A model generated the notes under the pieces. The model had not been told where the DNA came from and searched no databases. It worked only from the letters and a program-made list of their open reading frames with translations. Positions 35,716-44,825 of a stretch of DNA of 64,000 nucleotides are shown piece by piece. The stretch's first letter is position 1. The number at the start of each line of letters is the position of its first letter. The position numbers were made by a program, and so were the translations under genes. Location: NCBI RefSeq assembly GCF_049650445.1, contig NZ_JBASAD010000036.1, positions 1 to 64,000 on the forward strand, written 5' to 3'. Origin of the DNA: Castellaniella sp049650445 (GTDB lineage Bacteria; Pseudomonadota; Gammaproteobacteria; Burkholderiales; Burkholderiaceae_B).

Positions 35716-36738
35716 ATGCGTGGATTCAAAACGATCGCCGGCCTGGCCGTCCTGCTGGGCGCCGGCATGCCCCTGGCCCAGGCCGATACCCTGTCCGTGG
35801 TGAAGGAACGCGGCGCCGTGCAGTGCGGTGTGACGACCGGGTTTGCCGGGTTTTCGGCGCCCGACACTCAGGGCGATTGGAAGGGCCTGGACGTGGACAT
35901 GTGCCGCGCCGTCGCCGCCGCCGTGCTGGGTGACGCGTCCAAGGTCAAGATCGTGCCTCTGAACGCGCAGCAGCGCTTCACCGCACTGCAGTCGGGCGAA
36001 ATCGACGTGCTGGCGCGCAACACCACCGTGACGCAGTCGCGCGACACCGCGCTGGGCGCCATCCATGCCGCCATCAACTTCTATGATGGCCAGGGGTTCA
36101 TGGTGCCCAAGTCCCTGGGCATCATGTCCGCTCGCGACCTGAACGGCGCTACGGTCTGCATGCAGACCGGCACGTCCAACGAACAGACCATGGCCGACTG
36201 GGCGCGTGCCCACAAGGTGCAGTACAAGCCCGTCGTGATCGAACAGTTCAACGAGGTCGTCAACGCCTTCGCCGCTGGCCGCTGCGACGTGTTCACCACC
36301 GACGCCTCGGGCCTGGCCTCGATCCGCATCGCCAAGCTGACCAAGCCTGATGATTACGTGATCCTGCCGGAAATCATCTCCAAGGAACCCCTCGGCCCCT
36401 TCGTGCGCCAGGGCGACGACGCCTGGCTGAACATCGTCAAATGGAGCTTCCACGCCATGGCCGGCGCCGAAGAGCTCGGCCTGACCTCCGCCAACGTCGA
36501 CGAGCAGGCGAAAAGCAGCACCGATCCCAACGTGCAGCGCCTGCTGGGTGTGACCGGCAGCGCCGGCAAGAACATGGGCCTGGACGAACAGTGGGCCTAT
36601 CGTATCGTCAAGCAGGTCGGCAACTACGGTGAATCGTTCGACCGCAACGTGGGCATGGGCAGCCCGCTGCAGATTCAGCGCGGCCAGAACGCCCTCTGGA
36701 AGGACGGCGGTCTGATGTATCCGCTGCCGATCCGGTAA
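35716..36738 (+). CDS. General amino-acid ABC transporter substrate-binding protein (AapJ/BztA-like)
   Basis: 340 residues. The signal peptide ends near AQA-DTL. VKERGAVQCGV, GLDVDMCRAVAAAVLGD, NTTVTQSRDTALG and DVFTTDASGLAS are characteristic of the AapJ/BztA binding proteins for polar amino acids (Glu, Gln, Asp, Asn). The start at 35716 has GAGGGAGA upstream. No matching permease or ATPase genes are in the window, and a terminator follows, so it is transcribed alone or is an orphan. Confidence 0.92.
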   Translation: MRGFKTIAGLAVLLGAGMPLAQADTLSVVKERGAVQCGVTTGFAGFSAPDTQGDWKGLDVDMCRAVAAAVLGDASKVKIVPLNAQQRFTALQSGEIDVLARNTTVTQSRDTALGAIHAAINFYDGQGFMVPKSLGIMSARDLNGATVCMQTGTSNEQTMADWARAHKVQYKPVVIEQFNEVVNAFAAGRCDVFTTDASGLASIRIAKLTKPDDYVILPEIISKEPLGPFVRQGDDAWLNIVKWSFHAMAGAEELGLTSANVDEQAKSSTDPNVQRLLGVTGSAGKNMGLDEQWAYRIVKQVGNYGESFDRNVGMGSPLQIQRGQNALWKDGGLMYPLPIR

Positions 36739-36756
36739 ACCGGCGCTGCAATACAG

Positions 36757-36790
36757 AAACCCTGCCTCCGAAAAGGACGCAGGGTTTTTT
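36757..36790 (+). terminator. Rho-independent terminator of the amino-acid binding protein
   Basis: AAACCCTGC pairs with GCAGGGTTT, followed by TTTT; the loop region is TCCGAAAAGGAC. The U-run reaches the stop of the convergent membrane-protein gene, so it may serve both strands. Confidence 0.85.
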
Positions 36791-37269
36791 CAAGTCCTTT
36801 TCCGATACACCAGACTGATCCGCGCAAAAGCCGCCTGCAGTTCCGGCGTACCGGCCTGGAAGGTCACGGGGCGGCCTTTTTGTACGAAGCACACCAGTTT
36901 CTTCGAGGCGAGCAGGGGGATGAACTTGGTGGACTGGATCTCGGTCCAGGGCACCTCGCGGCGCGTGATCCAGGACTGGCGGATGCCCCAGTCGGAGACT
37001 TCGGTGACCGAAGTCCACATGTGGACGCTCATCCAGAGCAGGGCGCCGAAACACACCACGAGGCTGGCGATGACCGGCATGGGCAGGGCCTGTCCGGCCG
37101 CGAGTTGCAGCACGATGATCAGGCGCACGGCAATCACGGCCATGATGATCCAGGCGATGGCGGCGATCCAGCGCGGCCAGGCGCGGCCGCGCAAGGGCAG
37201 CGGCTCGATCTGGGCCATGAGGGCCTGGTGTTCCTCGGGGGAGGGGCGGCCGAAGGGGGATAGATTCAT
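36790..37269 (-). CDS. Small membrane protein with PH-like C-terminus, function unknown
   Basis: 159 residues. Two membrane helices (about 33-55 and 63-83) follow a soluble N-terminus. The C-terminal ~65 residues (VTEVSDWGIRQSWITRREVPWTEIQSTKFIP) alternate short strands with a tryptophan-rich pattern like bacterial PH domains. Not recognised by name. It is 57 bp downstream of HMG-CoA lyase on the same strand. Confidence 0.75.
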   Translation of the reverse strand: MNLSPFGRPSPEEHQALMAQIEPLPLRGRAWPRWIAAIAWIIMAVIAVRLIIVLQLAAGQALPMPVIASLVVCFGALLWMSVHMWTSVTEVSDWGIRQSWITRREVPWTEIQSTKFIPLLASKKLVCFVQKGRPVTFQAGTPELQAAFARISLVYRKRT

Positions 37270-37326
37270 GCGAAAGGCTCGGTTCGGGCACCCCGGCCGG
37301 GCCGGGGCATGGCGGGGCGGGATGCG

Positions 37327-38238
37327 TCAGGCTTTCTTCAGTGCCAGGGCGCGGCCTGCGCGGCTGGAGGTGGGGCGGCCGATGCGTTCGGAGATCCACT
37401 GGCCGATATCCACGACGGCGTCCAGGTCCACCCCCGTGTGCAGTCCCTGGCCGTGCAGCAGGTAGAGTACGTCTTCCGTGGCGACGTTGCCGGTGGCGCC
37501 CTTGGCGTAAGGGCAGCCGCCCAGCCCGGCGACCGAACTGTGGAAGATGCGCACGCCGCAGTCCAGCGCCGACAGGATGTTGGCCAGGGCCTGGCCGTAG
37601 GTGTCATGGAAATGCCCCGAGACCCGGGTGCCCAGGTCGGCGACCTGGCCGACGGCGCGCAGCACACGTCCGACCTGGGCGGCCGTGCCCACGCCGATGG
37701 TGTCGGCCACGTCGATCTCGTCGCAGCCCAGGCGCAGAAAACGTTCGGCCACATCGACCACGGCGGCCACCGGGGTCTCGCCCTGGTAGGGGCAGCCCAG
37801 CGCACAACTGATGCTGCCGCGCAGGCGCAGCCCGGCCGCTTTGGCGGCGGCGGCCACGGGTTCGAAACGAGCGATGGATTCGGCGATGGAGCAGTTGATG
37901 TTGCGCTGGGAGAAGGCCTCGCTGGCGGCGCCGAAGATCACGACCTCGTCGGCGCGGGCGGCCAGAGCGCCCTCGAAGCCCCGCAGATTGGGCACCAGGG
38001 CGGAATAGAGGGTGTCCGCGTGGCGGGTGATGCCGGCCATGACTTCCGCGCCGTCGGCCATCTGCGGCACCCATTTCGGGGAGACGAAGGATGCGGACTC
38101 CACATTGGCGAAGCCGGCGGCTGCCAGACGGTCGACGAGTTCGATCTTGATGGCGGTATCGACGAACTGCTTTTCATTCTGCAGGCCGTCTCGCGGTCCG
38201 ACTTCGACGATCTTGATGTGTTCGGCCATGGCGGTCAT
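37327..38238 (-). CDS. mvaB: Hydroxymethylglutaryl-CoA lyase
   Basis: 303 residues, HMGL-like TIM barrel. VEVGPRDGLQNE carries the catalytic Arg-Asp, SGHFHDTYGQALAN the metal-binding histidines, and GLGGCPYAKGATGN the catalytic-cysteine loop. It splits HMG-CoA to acetoacetate and acetyl-CoA in leucine degradation. The other leucine-pathway genes are not in the window. An in-frame ATG at 38229 is an equally possible start. Confidence 0.94.
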   Translation of the reverse strand: MTAMAEHIKIVEVGPRDGLQNEKQFVDTAIKIELVDRLAAAGFANVESASFVSPKWVPQMADGAEVMAGITRHADTLYSALVPNLRGFEGALAARADEVVIFGAASEAFSQRNINCSIAESIARFEPVAAAAKAAGLRLRGSISCALGCPYQGETPVAAVVDVAERFLRLGCDEIDVADTIGVGTAAQVGRVLRAVGQVADLGTRVSGHFHDTYGQALANILSALDCGVRIFHSSVAGLGGCPYAKGATGNVATEDVLYLLHGQGLHTGVDLDAVVDIGQWISERIGRPTSSRAGRALALKKA

Positions 38239-38297
38239 CCGGTGGGAAGGCTCAATTGGGGGAAGGAATCATCATAGCGCAGCCGGACTGAGATCCC

Positions 38298-39458
38298 TCA
38301 GGCGCTGCGCCGGTAACGGCCATCGGCGCAGCGTTCGATCCGTCCGGTGATTTCCAGCAGCGTCAGCCGGCCCATCAAGCGGTCGAGGGACCAGCCCAGG
38401 TCCGCCAGCAAGGTATCGAGGGCAATCGGGTCGAGGCCGAGCCGCCGCAGCAGGGCGGCATCATCCGGGTCGGTGTCCGCGTCAGAGGGCGCGTCGGCAT
38501 CGGGATCGGCCAAGGGGGCTGCCGCCAAGGAGGGCGGCACCGGCATGCCCGGCAGTTCGCCTTGCCGGAGTTCCTCGATGATGTCCTGTCCGGACTCGAC
38601 CAGCTTGGCGCCCTGGCGGATCAGGGCATGGCAGCCGCGTGACAGGGGGGAATGGATGGAACCGGGGATGGCGAAGACCTCGCGCCCCAGTTCGCCCGCC
38701 AGCCGGGCGGTGATCAGCGAACCGCTGCGTGTGGCGGCTTCGACCACCAGCACGCCCTGGCTCAGGGCGGCGACGATGCGGTTGCGCTGCGGGAAATGGA
38801 AGGGCAGTCCGGGCGTTCCCAGGGGGAATTCCGACAGCAGCAGGCCGTGGGTGGCGATGCGGTGGGCCAGGGCATGATGGCTGGATGGATAGACCCGGTC
38901 GATGCCGGTGCCCAGGACGGCCAGGGTGCCCCCGCCTGCTTCGCCCGCGTCCAGGGCGCCGTCGTGGGCCGCGCCGTCGATGCCGCTGGCCAGGCCGCTG
39001 ACCACGCACCAGCCCTGCTGCGCCAGGTGGCGTGCAAAGGCATGGGCGTTGCGTTCGCCGTCCGCCGTGGCATGGCGTGCGCCGACGATGGCCAGCATGG
39101 GCCGGGTCAGGATGTCCAGCCGGCCGTGGGCGTACAGGATCGGCGGCGGGTCGGTCAGCGCGTACAGCGCACGTGGATAGTGAGGGTCGGCCAGGGTCAG
39201 CAGGTGGTGGCCGTCGGCCCGCAGCCATTCCAGTGCCTGGTCGATGGCAGCCTGGGTTTCCGGTGCGGGCGCCTGGCGCAGGCGTGCCGCCAATGCCGGG
39301 TCCAGGTAGCGGGCCAGGTTGCTGGTGGTGGCCTCGACGATGTGCTGCGGCAGGCCAAAGACCGACAGCAGCAGGCGGATCCGGGCCGCGCCCAGATCGG
39401 GCTCCAGGCTCAGGCGGATCCAGGCGCGCAGTTCGGTTTCAGAGGCATTCAGGGGCAT
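38298..39458 (-). CDS. dprA: DNA-processing protein DprA
   Basis: 386 residues. An N-terminal helical domain precedes the Rossmann-like core with IVGARHATADGE, SGLASGIDGAAH, LGTGIDRVYP, SEFPLG and FPQRNRIVAAL. A winged-helix (DprA_WH) C-terminus follows a linker rich in Ala/Asp. It loads RecA on incoming single-stranded DNA during transformation. Divergent from def, the usual arrangement, and comF is also in the window. Confidence 0.95.
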   Translation of the reverse strand: MPLNASETELRAWIRLSLEPDLGAARIRLLLSVFGLPQHIVEATTSNLARYLDPALAARLRQAPAPETQAAIDQALEWLRADGHHLLTLADPHYPRALYALTDPPPILYAHGRLDILTRPMLAIVGARHATADGERNAHAFARHLAQQGWCVVSGLASGIDGAAHDGALDAGEAGGGTLAVLGTGIDRVYPSSHHALAHRIATHGLLLSEFPLGTPGLPFHFPQRNRIVAALSQGVLVVEAATRSGSLITARLAGELGREVFAIPGSIHSPLSRGCHALIRQGAKLVESGQDIIEELRQGELPGMPVPPSLAAAPLADPDADAPSDADTDPDDAALLRRLGLDPIALDTLLADLGWSLDRLMGRLTLLEITGRIERCADGRYRRSA

Positions 39459-39637
39459 CGGGTCGGTCGGGTTGAAGCGGGGCGTTCAGGTCGGGGGATC
39501 GCGCCAGTGTGCCACGAATGTGGGCCGGACTTGCGGCGGGCGGGATGTTCCTGTCCCGCCTCAGGTCACGCATCCTGTCGTGCATTGGAGGTACCTGATT
39601 TATGATGGAGCTTTGGCATCATCGTCACGGTTTTCTC

Positions 39638-40162
39638 ATGGCCCTGCTTCCCATTCTCAAATACCCGGATCCCCGGCTGCACACGGTCGCCGCGCCGGTC
39701 CAGCAGGTGGACGACCGCATCCGCCAATTGGTGCGCGACATGGCGGAAACCATGTACGCGGCGCCCGGCGTCGGTCTGGCTGCGACCCAGGTGGACGTCC
39801 ACGAGCGCATCGTGGTCATCGATGTCTCAGAGGACGGCAACGACCTGCACGTGCTGATCAACCCCGAAATCACCTGGAAGAGCGAAGAACGCCAGGTCTA
39901 CGAGGAAGGCTGCCTGTCGGTGCCCGGCGTCTACGACGAGGTCGAACGCTCCGCCCGCATCCACGTGCGCGCGCTGGACGAGCGCGGCGAACCCTACGAA
40001 TTCGATGCCGAGGGTCTGCTGGCCGTGTGCGTGCAGCACGAACTCGATCACCTGCTGGGCAAGGTCTTCGTCGAATACCTGTCCGTCCTCAAGCAGAACC
40101 GTATCCGCACGCGCTTGCGCAAGCAGCAGCGCGAATCTCAGCGTGAATCCGCCGGGGCTTGA
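39638..40162 (+). CDS. def: Peptide deformylase
   Basis: 174 residues. The three deformylase motifs are present: GVGLAATQ, EGCLSVPG and QHELDHLLG, giving the Cys-His-His metal site. The start at 39638 begins the conserved N-terminus; an ATG at 39602 overlaps a TATGAT box that may be the promoter. It removes the formyl group from new proteins. Its stop abuts the fmt start without a gap. Confidence 0.97.
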   Translation: MALLPILKYPDPRLHTVAAPVQQVDDRIRQLVRDMAETMYAAPGVGLAATQVDVHERIVVIDVSEDGNDLHVLINPEITWKSEERQVYEEGCLSVPGVYDEVERSARIHVRALDERGEPYEFDAEGLLAVCVQHELDHLLGKVFVEYLSVLKQNRIRTRLRKQQRESQRESAGA

Positions 40163-41107
40163 ATGCGGATCGCCTTTGCGGGAACCCCGGAATTCGCCCG
40201 GCAGGCGCTGGACGCGTTGATCGCGGCCGGGCATCAGGTCGTCTGCGTGCTGACTCAGCCGGATCGCCCTTCGGGGCGCGGCATGAAGCTCGTACCCAGC
40301 CCGGTCAAGCAGGCAGCCCTCGATGCCGATATCCCGGTGTTGCAGCCGCGCAGCCTGCGGCTGGACGGCAAATACCCGGAAGACGCCCGGGCGGCTGAGA
40401 CTGCGCTGCGGGACCTGACGCCGGAGGTCATGGTGGTGGCGGCCTACGGGCTGATCCTGCCCCAGTGGGTGCTGGACCTGCCGCGTCACGGATGTCTGAA
40501 CATCCACGCCAGCCTGCTGCCGCGCTGGCGCGGGGCGGCGCCCATACAGCGCGCGATCGAGGCGGGCGATGCGGCCAGCGGCGTGACCATCATGCAGATG
40601 GACGCGGGCCTGGACACGGGCGGCATGCTGCACCGGGTGGAACGCCCTCTGGCGGCGGACGAGACCGGCGCCAGCCTGCACGATGGACTGGCGGCCGACG
40701 GCGCCCGCGCCATCGTCGACGTTCTGGTCCGGCTGGAAGCCGGGGATGTACCGACGCCGGTCCCCCAGCCGGAGGCGGGCGTGTGCTATGCGGACAAGCT
40801 GCTGAAGTCCGAATCGGCGCTGGATTTTTTCCGCCCCGCAGCGGAACTGGCGCGTCGGGTGCGGGCTTTCGACCCCTTTCCCGGCACGACAATGGCGCTG
40901 CCCGGCTTCGATCAGCCGGTGAAGGTCTGGGGCGCCCAGGCCATGCCGGCCGGGGCTGCGACGCCGGCCCCTGGTGTGATCGTGGGCATGGGGCCGGATG
41001 GCATCGACGTGGCGACGGCAGACGGCGTGCTGCGTGTGACGGCGCTGCAAAAGCCCGGCGGGCGGCGTCAGCCGGTGGCTGAATTCATGCGTTCGTATCG
41101 CGGATAG
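40163..41107 (+). CDS. fmt: Methionyl-tRNA formyltransferase
   Basis: 314 residues. MRIAFAGTPEFARQAL, the hydrolase-like LPRWRGAAPIQRAIEAGD and TIMQMDAGLDTGGML are Fmt signatures, with HAS in NIHASLLP providing the catalytic His. A C-terminal OB-like domain binds the tRNA. It formylates initiator Met-tRNA, the opposite reaction to def, with which it is fully coupled. Confidence 0.97.
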   Translation: MRIAFAGTPEFARQALDALIAAGHQVVCVLTQPDRPSGRGMKLVPSPVKQAALDADIPVLQPRSLRLDGKYPEDARAAETALRDLTPEVMVVAAYGLILPQWVLDLPRHGCLNIHASLLPRWRGAAPIQRAIEAGDAASGVTIMQMDAGLDTGGMLHRVERPLAADETGASLHDGLAADGARAIVDVLVRLEAGDVPTPVPQPEAGVCYADKLLKSESALDFFRPAAELARRVRAFDPFPGTTMALPGFDQPVKVWGAQAMPAGAATPAPGVIVGMGPDGIDVATADGVLRVTALQKPGGRRQPVAEFMRSYRG

Positions 41108-41121
41108 CGATAGCCCGCCGT

Positions 41122-41838
41122 TCAGCTTCCGGACGGTTTCTTGCGCGACGTATCGATGCCGAGCTGTTTCAGCTTGCGGTACAGGTGGGTGCGTTCCAGG
41201 CCGGTGCGCTCGGACACCCGCGTCATGCTGTGATTTTCGTGCAGCAGGTGGTATTCGAAATAGATCCGTTCGAATTCGTCACGGGCCTCGCGCAGGGGCT
41301 GGTTCAGTGAGATCCGCCCCAGGTGCGAATCGTCGTGGACGGGGGCGGCAGCGGGCACCACGCCTGCGGGCTGTACGGCGGCGGGGCCGCCTGCCAGTGC
41401 AGGCGGCTGGGTGAAGATCGGATCGGCAGACGCCACCGGGCGTTCGGTGCGGCTGCGCATCGAGGCCGGGATCACCGGGCGTGCCAGGCCGGCGGCGACG
41501 GTCTTCAGCAGCTTTTGCAGCGTGATGGGTTTTTCCAGGAAATCGACGGCACCGATGCGGGTGGCCTCGACGGCGGTGTCCACGGTGGCGTGGCCGCTCA
41601 TCATGATGACGGGCATGTTCAGCAGCCCCTGGCTGGACCATTCCTTGAGCAGGCTGACGCCGTCGATGTCGGGCATCCAGATGTCCAGCAGTACCAGATC
41701 GGGACGTTGGCGGAGACGGGATTCACGGGCCTGCGCCGCATTTTCCGCGAGTTCGACCGTGTGGCCTTCGTCGTAGAGAATTTCGGACAACAGTTCGCGG
41801 ATGCCGATTTCGTCATCCACCACCAGAATTCTGGCCAT
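41122..41838 (-). CDS. NtrX-like response regulator lacking the AAA+ domain (REC-Fis HTH)
   Basis: 238 residues. The receiver (residues 1-120) has VVDDE, phospho-acceptor LLDIWMPD, MMSGHAT and the lysine in LEKPI. An Ala/Pro-rich linker joins it to a Fis-type helix-turn-helix (MTRVSERTGLERTHLYRKLKQLGI) near the end. Typical NtrX is ~450 residues with a sigma-54-activating ATPase between these parts; here that domain is absent, so it cannot remodel sigma-54 polymerase. Its ribosome site AGGTGAGGTGAT lies in the 6-bp gap after the sensor kinase gene. Confidence 0.9.
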   Translation of the reverse strand: MARILVVDDEIGIRELLSEILYDEGHTVELAENAAQARESRLRQRPDLVLLDIWMPDIDGVSLLKEWSSQGLLNMPVIMMSGHATVDTAVEATRIGAVDFLEKPITLQKLLKTVAAGLARPVIPASMRSRTERPVASADPIFTQPPALAGGPAAVQPAGVVPAAAPVHDDSHLGRISLNQPLREARDEFERIYFEYHLLHENHSMTRVSERTGLERTHLYRKLKQLGIDTSRKKPSGS

Positions 41839-41844
41839 ATCACC

Positions 41845-44220
41845 TCACCTTGTGTTCTGCGTATTATCGTGTGCTTGCCGGGGCGCGTCCAGCCGGGTTG
41901 GCGCTTCCGCCAGTCTGGAAAACAGGATGGAGATGCGTGCGCCGCCTTCGGTCCGGTTGGAAATGTCCACCTGGGCGGCATGTTCCTCGACGATTTTCTT
42001 GACGATGGCCAGCCCCAGTCCGGTTCCGGTGGTCTTGGTCGTCACGTAGGGCTCGAAGACGCGATGCAGGACCTCGGGCGCGAAACCCGGGCCGTTGTCC
42101 GAGACGGTCAGCCGGACATGGGCGTGTCCGGGGTCGTCCTCCGGACGGATCAGGCGGGTCTGCACGCGGACCTCGGCCGTGCCGGGCGCGGCGTGCTGGC
42201 AGGCGGCGTCGCGGGCGTTGGCCAGCAGATTATGGATCACCTGGCGCAACTGGGCCGGATCTCCCTCGATCAGCGGCAGGTCGGTCGCCAGCAGGGCGTC
42301 GAAGCGGGCTGCACCCGCCGCAGCCGGCGCGGACTCGGCGGGGTCCCAGCCGTACAGGATCAGGACCTCGGTCAGCAGGGCGTTCAGGTCGATGTCCTGC
42401 ATCTGTGCCGGCGGCGTGCGGGCGTATTCACGGAAATCGTCCACCATGCGCTTCAGGGACGCGACTTGATTGACGATGGTCTGGGTGGACCGTTGCAGCA
42501 TGGCGGCATCGTCCGGTGCCAGCCGGTCGGCCAGCTTCATGGCCAGCCGCTCGGCCGACAACTGGATGGGGGTGAGCGGGTTCTTGATCTCGTGGGCCAG
42601 ACGCCGGGCGACCTCGCCCCAGGCGACCGTGCGGTTGGCGGAGATCACCTCGCTGATGTCGTCGAACACCACCAGATAGCCGTCTTCGTGACCGTCCATG
42701 AGCAGCCGGGTGCCCCGGGCCAGCAGGGTGATGACGTGTTTCTTGCGCTCGTTGTCCGATGCTTCCTGGAGCTCGATTTCGAACTGCTGCTGCCAGTAGG
42801 GCCGTGTGGATTCGACCGCGTCGTGGGCAGAGAAAGCCTGCCGGATCAGATGGGCGAGCGGCGGGGCGCCATCGGCGGTTTCCAGCGGACGGCCCTGGAC
42901 GGTGCGCAGGTCGACGTGCAGGATGGTCTGGGCGCCCTGGTTGAACAGCGTCAGCCGGAAGGCGTGGTCGAACACCAGCACCCCCGAGGACAGGTTGCTG
43001 AGCACCGACTCCAGGTACAGATTGCTTTGCTCCAGTTGGCGCCGGTGGCGATCGACCATCCGGCGGGCTTCGTCGAGCTGGCGCGTCATGGCGTTGAAGG
43101 ACCGCGTCAACTGGCCGACCTCGTCGCGCGCAGGCGGTTCGGGCAGGGGCCGGTAGTCGCCGACCCCGACGGCCTGGGTGCCCGAGGCCAGGCTCAGCAG
43201 GGGCCGCACCAGGCGCCGCGAGACGGCCAGTGCCACGACCACGGCGGCGAAGACGGCCAGGATCAGGGCCAGGGTCAGGGTGATGCCGTAGAGCTTGCGT
43301 AGCCCCAGGCGCGACAGGGCTAGTTCCTGATAGTCGCGGAACCCCTGCTGGACCTGGCTGGCGTTGTGGGCGATGCGTTCGGGCACGGTCTGGATCACCT
43401 GCAGCCAGCGCGAATCGCCGCCCAGGCTCATGGGGTTGCCCAGCCGGTCCGAGGTGGCCGAACTCAGCGGGATGATGACGCGCAGGTGCAGGCCGTCGCT
43501 GGTCGGGCCGTCGCCGGAGGTGGCGTCGGCCTCGGCTGCGGCGTAACCCTGGGCGACCCGCAACTGGTTCATGACGCTGCTGGGGGGCAGGTCCGGCAGC
43601 AACTGCCCGAAGGCGGACGAGGAAAACGCGACCAGGCGGCCGTTGCCGGTGAAGACCATGGCTTCGTCGATTTCGTTGGTCGTGCGCAGCGAAGTGATCA
43701 GCAGGGCGGTTTCGGCGTCGCTGGCGGTGTTCAATCGCAGGGCCATGTTGCGCGCCCGGCCGCCGAGTTCGGTGAGTTGGGCGTCCAGAGCGGCGCGTCC
43801 CAGGTTCAGGCCCGCCTCCAGGGCGGTGTCCACGCGCACGTTGAACCAGGACTCGATCGAACGCGACATGAACTGCACCGACAGTACGTAGATCAGCACG
43901 CCGGGCAGGATGCCGATCAGGGTGAAGTACAGCGTGAAGCGGGCGGTCAGCCGGGCGCCGAACTGGCGCCGCCGGATCTGGCGCACCAGCCGGATCGAGA
44001 GCATGGCAACCCAGGACATCAGGGCGATCGCCAGCACGCCGTTGAGCAGCAGCAGCATGTCGTACTGCTGCGCGTAGCGTGAAGCGTTGCCGGTGGACCA
44101 GACCAGCAGGCCCAGCAGCGCGATTGCGCTGGCGGCGGCGACCCCCAGCGCGGAGCGCAGCGCCCAGCGGATCAGCCGCGGGGCGTGGCGGCGGAAATTG
44201 AAAAGGTGAATGCTTTCCAT
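41845..44220 (-). CDS. NtrY-like sensor histidine kinase
   Basis: 791 residues. About three N-terminal membrane helices, a large periplasmic region, a fourth helix near 340-365 and HAMP, then PAS and a HisKA/HATPase pair. The phospho-histidine is in RRLAHEIKNPLTPIQ (about residue 540); N-box HNLLANARDA, G1 DNGPGF and G2 TGTGLGLAI are intact. It should phosphorylate the NtrX-like regulator. The start at 44220 lies 49 bp inside the preceding DUF4390 gene, so the two are translationally linked. NtrYX systems respond to nitrogen or redox signals; the signal here is unknown. Confidence 0.92.
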   Translation of the reverse strand: MESIHLFNFRRHAPRLIRWALRSALGVAAASAIALLGLLVWSTGNASRYAQQYDMLLLLNGVLAIALMSWVAMLSIRLVRQIRRRQFGARLTARFTLYFTLIGILPGVLIYVLSVQFMSRSIESWFNVRVDTALEAGLNLGRAALDAQLTELGGRARNMALRLNTASDAETALLITSLRTTNEIDEAMVFTGNGRLVAFSSSAFGQLLPDLPPSSVMNQLRVAQGYAAAEADATSGDGPTSDGLHLRVIIPLSSATSDRLGNPMSLGGDSRWLQVIQTVPERIAHNASQVQQGFRDYQELALSRLGLRKLYGITLTLALILAVFAAVVVALAVSRRLVRPLLSLASGTQAVGVGDYRPLPEPPARDEVGQLTRSFNAMTRQLDEARRMVDRHRRQLEQSNLYLESVLSNLSSGVLVFDHAFRLTLFNQGAQTILHVDLRTVQGRPLETADGAPPLAHLIRQAFSAHDAVESTRPYWQQQFEIELQEASDNERKKHVITLLARGTRLLMDGHEDGYLVVFDDISEVISANRTVAWGEVARRLAHEIKNPLTPIQLSAERLAMKLADRLAPDDAAMLQRSTQTIVNQVASLKRMVDDFREYARTPPAQMQDIDLNALLTEVLILYGWDPAESAPAAAGAARFDALLATDLPLIEGDPAQLRQVIHNLLANARDAACQHAAPGTAEVRVQTRLIRPEDDPGHAHVRLTVSDNGPGFAPEVLHRVFEPYVTTKTTGTGLGLAIVKKIVEEHAAQVDISNRTEGGARISILFSRLAEAPTRLDAPRQAHDNTQNTR

Positions 44221-44741
44221 GGAGTCGTCAAGGTCCAGGCTGCGCTGTTGAGCGCATCGACCTGGAAGGGGCGGGCCAGGCGGGACGTGTCCAGCCGCAG
44301 CCGCAGCCGTCCCTGGTAGGTCAGGTCCGGCGTGAATTGATCGGCGTTGCCCAGAGGCCAGTCGCGGATGTGGCGCACCAAATTCAGGGCCTCGTCCAGG
44401 GATGTGGCCGGCAGGGACAGGTCGCCGGTGCCGACCCGCCATTGGCGCGTCAGCGCGTTGTACTGGATGCGCCAGGTCTGGCTGAGCGACAGGATCGTCT
44501 CGTTGAACCACCACCAGCGCGGGTGTTCGATGTTCAGGTCCGCCGTGAAGTACAGCGGAACGCCTTTGCGGGCGGCATCGTGCAGTTCTTCGCTGAGCGT
44601 GAAGTCGACGTCCGCGTTCAGCAGGAGTTGCCCCTGGCGCAGCACCGGCTCGATGCGCACGACCTGGCCGTCATCGGCCCGGGCGGCCGGAGACGCCAGG
44701 AACAGGAGGCTGAAGACCAGGAGGATCAGGAGGCGTGGCAT
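44172..44741 (-). CDS. DUF4390 secreted protein
   Basis: 189 residues with a signal peptide ending near ARA-DDG. WWWFNETILSLSQTWRIQYNALTRQWRVG and PFQVDALNSAAWTL are typical of DUF4390 proteins, which are found in front of ntrY in Betaproteobacteria (short pieces here: QYNALTRQWRV). Function unknown; probably periplasmic. It overlaps the kinase gene by 49 bp, suggesting it works with the sensor. Confidence 0.85.
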   Translation of the reverse strand: MPRLLILLVFSLLFLASPAARADDGQVVRIEPVLRQGQLLLNADVDFTLSEELHDAARKGVPLYFTADLNIEHPRWWWFNETILSLSQTWRIQYNALTRQWRVGTGDLSLPATSLDEALNLVRHIRDWPLGNADQFTPDLTYQGRLRLRLDTSRLARPFQVDALNSAAWTLTTPWKAFTFSISAATPRG

Positions 44742-44825
44742 GCGCTGGCGGCGGTGGAGCGGAAGGTCACGGACAGTCGCAGTATTGTTGAGCCTGCGCC
44801 AAAGTGCAAGCTGTGTGCTCCGGGC

